Below, in pieces: positions 51,801-53,543 of a DNA stretch of 53,543 bases. The notes beneath the pieces were generated by a model. It did no database searches and was not told the DNA's origin. It was given only the letters and a program-made list of their open reading frames with translations. The stretch's first letter is position 1. Each line of letters starts with the position of its first letter. Source of the DNA: JAVBLV01 sp031553195 (lineage in GTDB: Bacteria > Bacteroidota > Bacteroidia > Bacteroidales > P3). The stretch lies in NCBI GenBank assembly GCA_031553195.1, contig JAVBLV010000044.1, positions 1 through 53,543 on the forward strand, written 5' to 3'. A program made the translations under genes and the position numbers.

Positions 51801-52874
51801 ATGAATATACACGCCAAATGGGTAATGCATCATAATCAAAAGGTTATTCAATTGGTTTTTGATTACGATAAAACCATCATCGCTAAAATAAAAACAATAC
51901 AAGGAATTTATTGGAGTCGATCAATGAAAAGTTGGTATATTCCAAACTCTCCATATAAAATGACGGCATTGAAAATGCTGGGCATTGAACTAAAAGATGA
52001 AGAAGTTCCGTCGCCAACAGTAATTGATACAAAAATTACGACTTTGCTCGAACGTTTTTCGAATTATATGAAAGAAAAACGCTATAGCCCACGTACTATT
52101 GAAGCATATTCAGAATGTTTGCAGATTTTTTTCAATTATCATGCAGAAAAAAATATTTTGGAAATCGACAATGCGGATCTGAGCAATTTCAATCGGCAAT
52201 ACATTATTGAACGAAAACTCTCAGCAACTTATCAAACGCAGTTTATCAAAGCGATACAATTGTTTTACGAAAAAATTCCCAGCAAGAAATTGATATTGGA
52301 AAATATTGAACGTCCACGAAAAGGGCGGTTTTTACCGCGTGTTTTGTCGAAAGAAGATGTGGGGCGGATTATTGGAGGTACAATAAACTTGAAGCATCGA
52401 ACCATGCTTTCGATGATTTATGCTTGCGGATTACGTCGGAGCGAACTGCTGAATATGAAAATTGTCGACGTGGACTCGAAGCGGAACGTGGTTGTGATTC
52501 GGCATGGAAAAGGAGACAAAGACCGTATCGTTCCTTTGTCGGGAAAAATATTGACAATGCTTCGCGAGTACTTTAAACTATATCGTCCGCAAACATGGCT
52601 TTTTGAAGGACAAGAACCCAATACGCCTTACACCGAATCGAGTTTGCAGAATGTATTTAAGGCAGCCAAAGAGCGTGCAGGCATCCGACAAAAGTTTACA
52701 TTACATTGCTTGCGGCATTGCTATGCTACACATCTGTTGGAAGCGGGAACAGATTTGCGGTACATTCAAGAACTACTTGGACACAGTCATAGCAAAACCA
52801 CTGAAATATACACACATGTAAGCGCCAGAAGCATACAGCGGATAAAATCACCATTTGACGATCTTGAGATATAA
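51801..52874 (+). CDS. Tyrosine site-specific recombinase, IntI/XerC-like
   Basis: 357 residues. An N-terminal module of about 65 residues (KVIQLVFDYDKTIIAKIKTI, then SRSMKSWYIPNSPYKMTALK) precedes the SAM-like core-binding domain (RFSNYMKEKRYSPRTIEAYS) and the catalytic domain. Catalytic residues are R212 (CGLRRSELLN), H302-x-x-R305 (LHCLRHCYATHLLE), H328 (LLGHSHSKTTEIYTHV) and the nucleophile Y337. The end VSARSIQRIKSPFDDL resembles integron integrases, but the extra integron-specific patch between R212 and H302 is absent. It recombines DNA at short paired sites, which are not identified. It is followed by about 300 bases and then a leftward SymE-like gene. Confidence 0.9.
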   Translation: MNIHAKWVMHHNQKVIQLVFDYDKTIIAKIKTIQGIYWSRSMKSWYIPNSPYKMTALKMLGIELKDEEVPSPTVIDTKITTLLERFSNYMKEKRYSPRTIEAYSECLQIFFNYHAEKNILEIDNADLSNFNRQYIIERKLSATYQTQFIKAIQLFYEKIPSKKLILENIERPRKGRFLPRVLSKEDVGRIIGGTINLKHRTMLSMIYACGLRRSELLNMKIVDVDSKRNVVVIRHGKGDKDRIVPLSGKILTMLREYFKLYRPQTWLFEGQEPNTPYTESSLQNVFKAAKERAGIRQKFTLHCLRHCYATHLLEAGTDLRYIQELLGHSHSKTTEIYTHVSARSIQRIKSPFDDLEI

Positions 52875-53142
52875 TGAATGAAGAATTAAAAATTAAGAGT
52901 TAAGAATGAGAGGGAACTTTTCAAGAAACAAAGATAGCCCGCAGTGGCGGCAACCGCTCCCAAAATGGGATAATAGGCGTATATATGTGGCGCCAATAAT
53001 TAAGTTTGCTGCAACGCGTAAAAAGTGCATGGAGACAGAGAAACTCTGTTGATAGAAAAGTCAGAAAATTCAGGCAAAGAGAAACTTGATTGACAAGTGA
53101 ATTTTGTGACTGACGGGGGCGAAGCTGTAGAAAATAAATAAA
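52875..53142. other. Spacer between recombinase and SymE-like gene
   Basis: No protein-like frame. It starts with an A-rich word (GAATGAAGAATTAAAAATTA) like those found at 30838 and 37062, and contains no recognised promoter or repeat array. Confidence 0.4.
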
Positions 53143-53163
53143 AAAGAGGCCGTTAGACCTCTT
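53143..53163 (-). terminator. Terminator of the SymE-like gene
   Basis: On the minus strand AAGAGG-TCTAACGG-CCTCTT followed by TTTT, 11 bases past the stop. The stem is 6 bp. Confidence 0.7.
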
Positions 53164-53173
53164 CGTTCTTTGA

Positions 53174-53434
53174 CTATTTTGCAAGTTCTATAACTAGTTG
53201 ATTGTCGTTGATAGTGACACAAATTTTGTCACCAACAGAGAAACCGGCATCATTGAGCCATTTTCCGCTCAGAGAGATAAGGGGTTTGTGAAAATTGCCC
53301 GATTGATACGCATAATAAACTTTGAGATTGCGAATGTACGGTCGAGGAATTGGATAATAAGGTTTTCGTTGAACCTCTTTGATTGGTTTTGCCCAAGGAT
53401 AAAGTTTTTCCTCGGATTGATTTGTTTGACACAT
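53174..53434 (-). CDS. SymE-family toxin-like protein
   Basis: 86 residues. The C-terminal half (about 37-86) carries a SymE/AbrB-like domain: KVYYAYQSGNFHKPLISLSG, KWLNDAGFSVGDKICVTIND and NQLVIELAK. The N-terminus is basic and Pro-rich (KPYYPIPRPYIRNL). SymE in E. coli is an SOS-induced toxin controlled by the antisense RNA SymR; in other bacteria SymE-like proteins often occur next to mobile elements. The gene points toward the recombinase, with its own terminator. Immediately upstream is a compact stem-rich element (53464-53533) ending in a T-run. Confidence 0.8.
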   Translation of the reverse strand: MCQTNQSEEKLYPWAKPIKEVQRKPYYPIPRPYIRNLKVYYAYQSGNFHKPLISLSGKWLNDAGFSVGDKICVTINDNQLVIELAK

Positions 53435-53463
53435 AATGTTATCTTTTTAGGAATAAATAAAAA

Positions 53464-53533
53464 CCCTGCCACAGGTGTCCTAACGCAGATAACCGCGTTT
53501 CGGGAGCTTTCGCCACACCGCACCATAGCAGGG
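53464..53533 (-). other. Compact multi-stem element upstream of the SymE-like gene
   Basis: Read on the minus strand, CCCTGC (53533-53528) closes with GCAGGG (53469-53464). Inside, GGTGT pairs with ACACC, GGC-GAAA-GCT forms a hairpin with a GNRA-type loop, and AACGC-GGTTATCT-GCGTT forms another. The outer stem is followed at once by TTTTT, as in an intrinsic terminator. It could be a small RNA or leader attenuator of the SymE-like gene, or a recombination site, since GCGTTAGGA resembles the R' end (GTTRRRY) of attC except for its last base. Confidence 0.5.
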
Positions 53534-53543
53534 CAAACTTTGA

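Noticed and set aside
51801..53543. A confirmed integron
   Set aside because: The recombinase lacks the integron-specific patch and no complete attC lies within the window, so it is kept only as a speculative finding.

Overview
The window is AT-rich and reads as a chromosomal segment of a member of the Bacteroidota, most likely Bacteroidales. The evidence is several upstream regions carrying the Bacteroidota -7 box TAnnTTTG (two to four with a good TTTG partner 18-20 bp upstream), a type 9 secretion C-terminal sorting tail, the long IspG with an insertion domain, a zinc-free L31, and a GlmU-like sugar nucleotidyltransferase typical of this phylum. Most of the window is housekeeping or envelope genes. 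No prophage, CRISPR array, rRNA operon or classical defence island is visible.

Layout. 1-2000: start of an unidentified leftward gene, then an AHSA1-type SRPBCC protein and an AlkD-like DNA glycosylase. 2077-7188: a CorC/CNNM membrane protein, a MuiA-like DUF4139 protein, ribosomal protein L31 type B and a GlmU-like protein. 7658-11931: Lon protease converging on IspG. 11968-13297: a gene-poor stretch holding three repeats. 13310-19424: a very large NtrY-like histidine kinase, aspartate-semialdehyde dehydrogenase and an Omp85-type barrel. 19646-22304: a small orphan gene and a frameshifted T9SS-exported protein. 22646-28899: penicillin-binding protein 1C, a lipoprotein, a small Cys-containing membrane protein and DNA polymerase I with a degenerate proofreading domain. 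29079-37061: a TetR regulator, four matching operator-like palindromes, a frameshifted outer-membrane protein and a TolC/adaptor/RND efflux operon, with a decayed four-helix-bundle gene on the opposite strand inside it. 37173-38692: a decayed tRNA-like sequence, a metal-binding-like small protein that lacks the CxxC, an IS5-type transposase remnant and an inverted-repeat-rich noncoding block. 38693-45504: a probable pyrophosphate-type PEP carboxykinase, an M13 peptidase lipoprotein and a metal/cobalamin-binding lipoprotein. 45758-51571: a giant alpha-2-macroglobulin-like protein without the thioester. 51801-53543: a tyrosine recombinase, a SymE-like toxin and a compact structured element at the right edge.

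The most notable non-gene signal is a dispersed family of about 161-bp, nearly fully palindromic elements. Four good copies (7444, 13055, 29960, 44434) and one decayed copy (12372) all lie between genes. The four good copies have TA on both sides, as expected of a MITE with TA target choice. The other candidate for something new is the right edge: an IntI/Xer-like recombinase, a SymE-like gene and a multi-stem element that includes an attC-like half-site.

Three apparent frameshifts (two in the T9SS gene, one in an A7 run of the outer-membrane protein) and one in-frame stop may be real decay, slippage or assembly error. All protein functions are from reading the sequence by eye; no database search was run.
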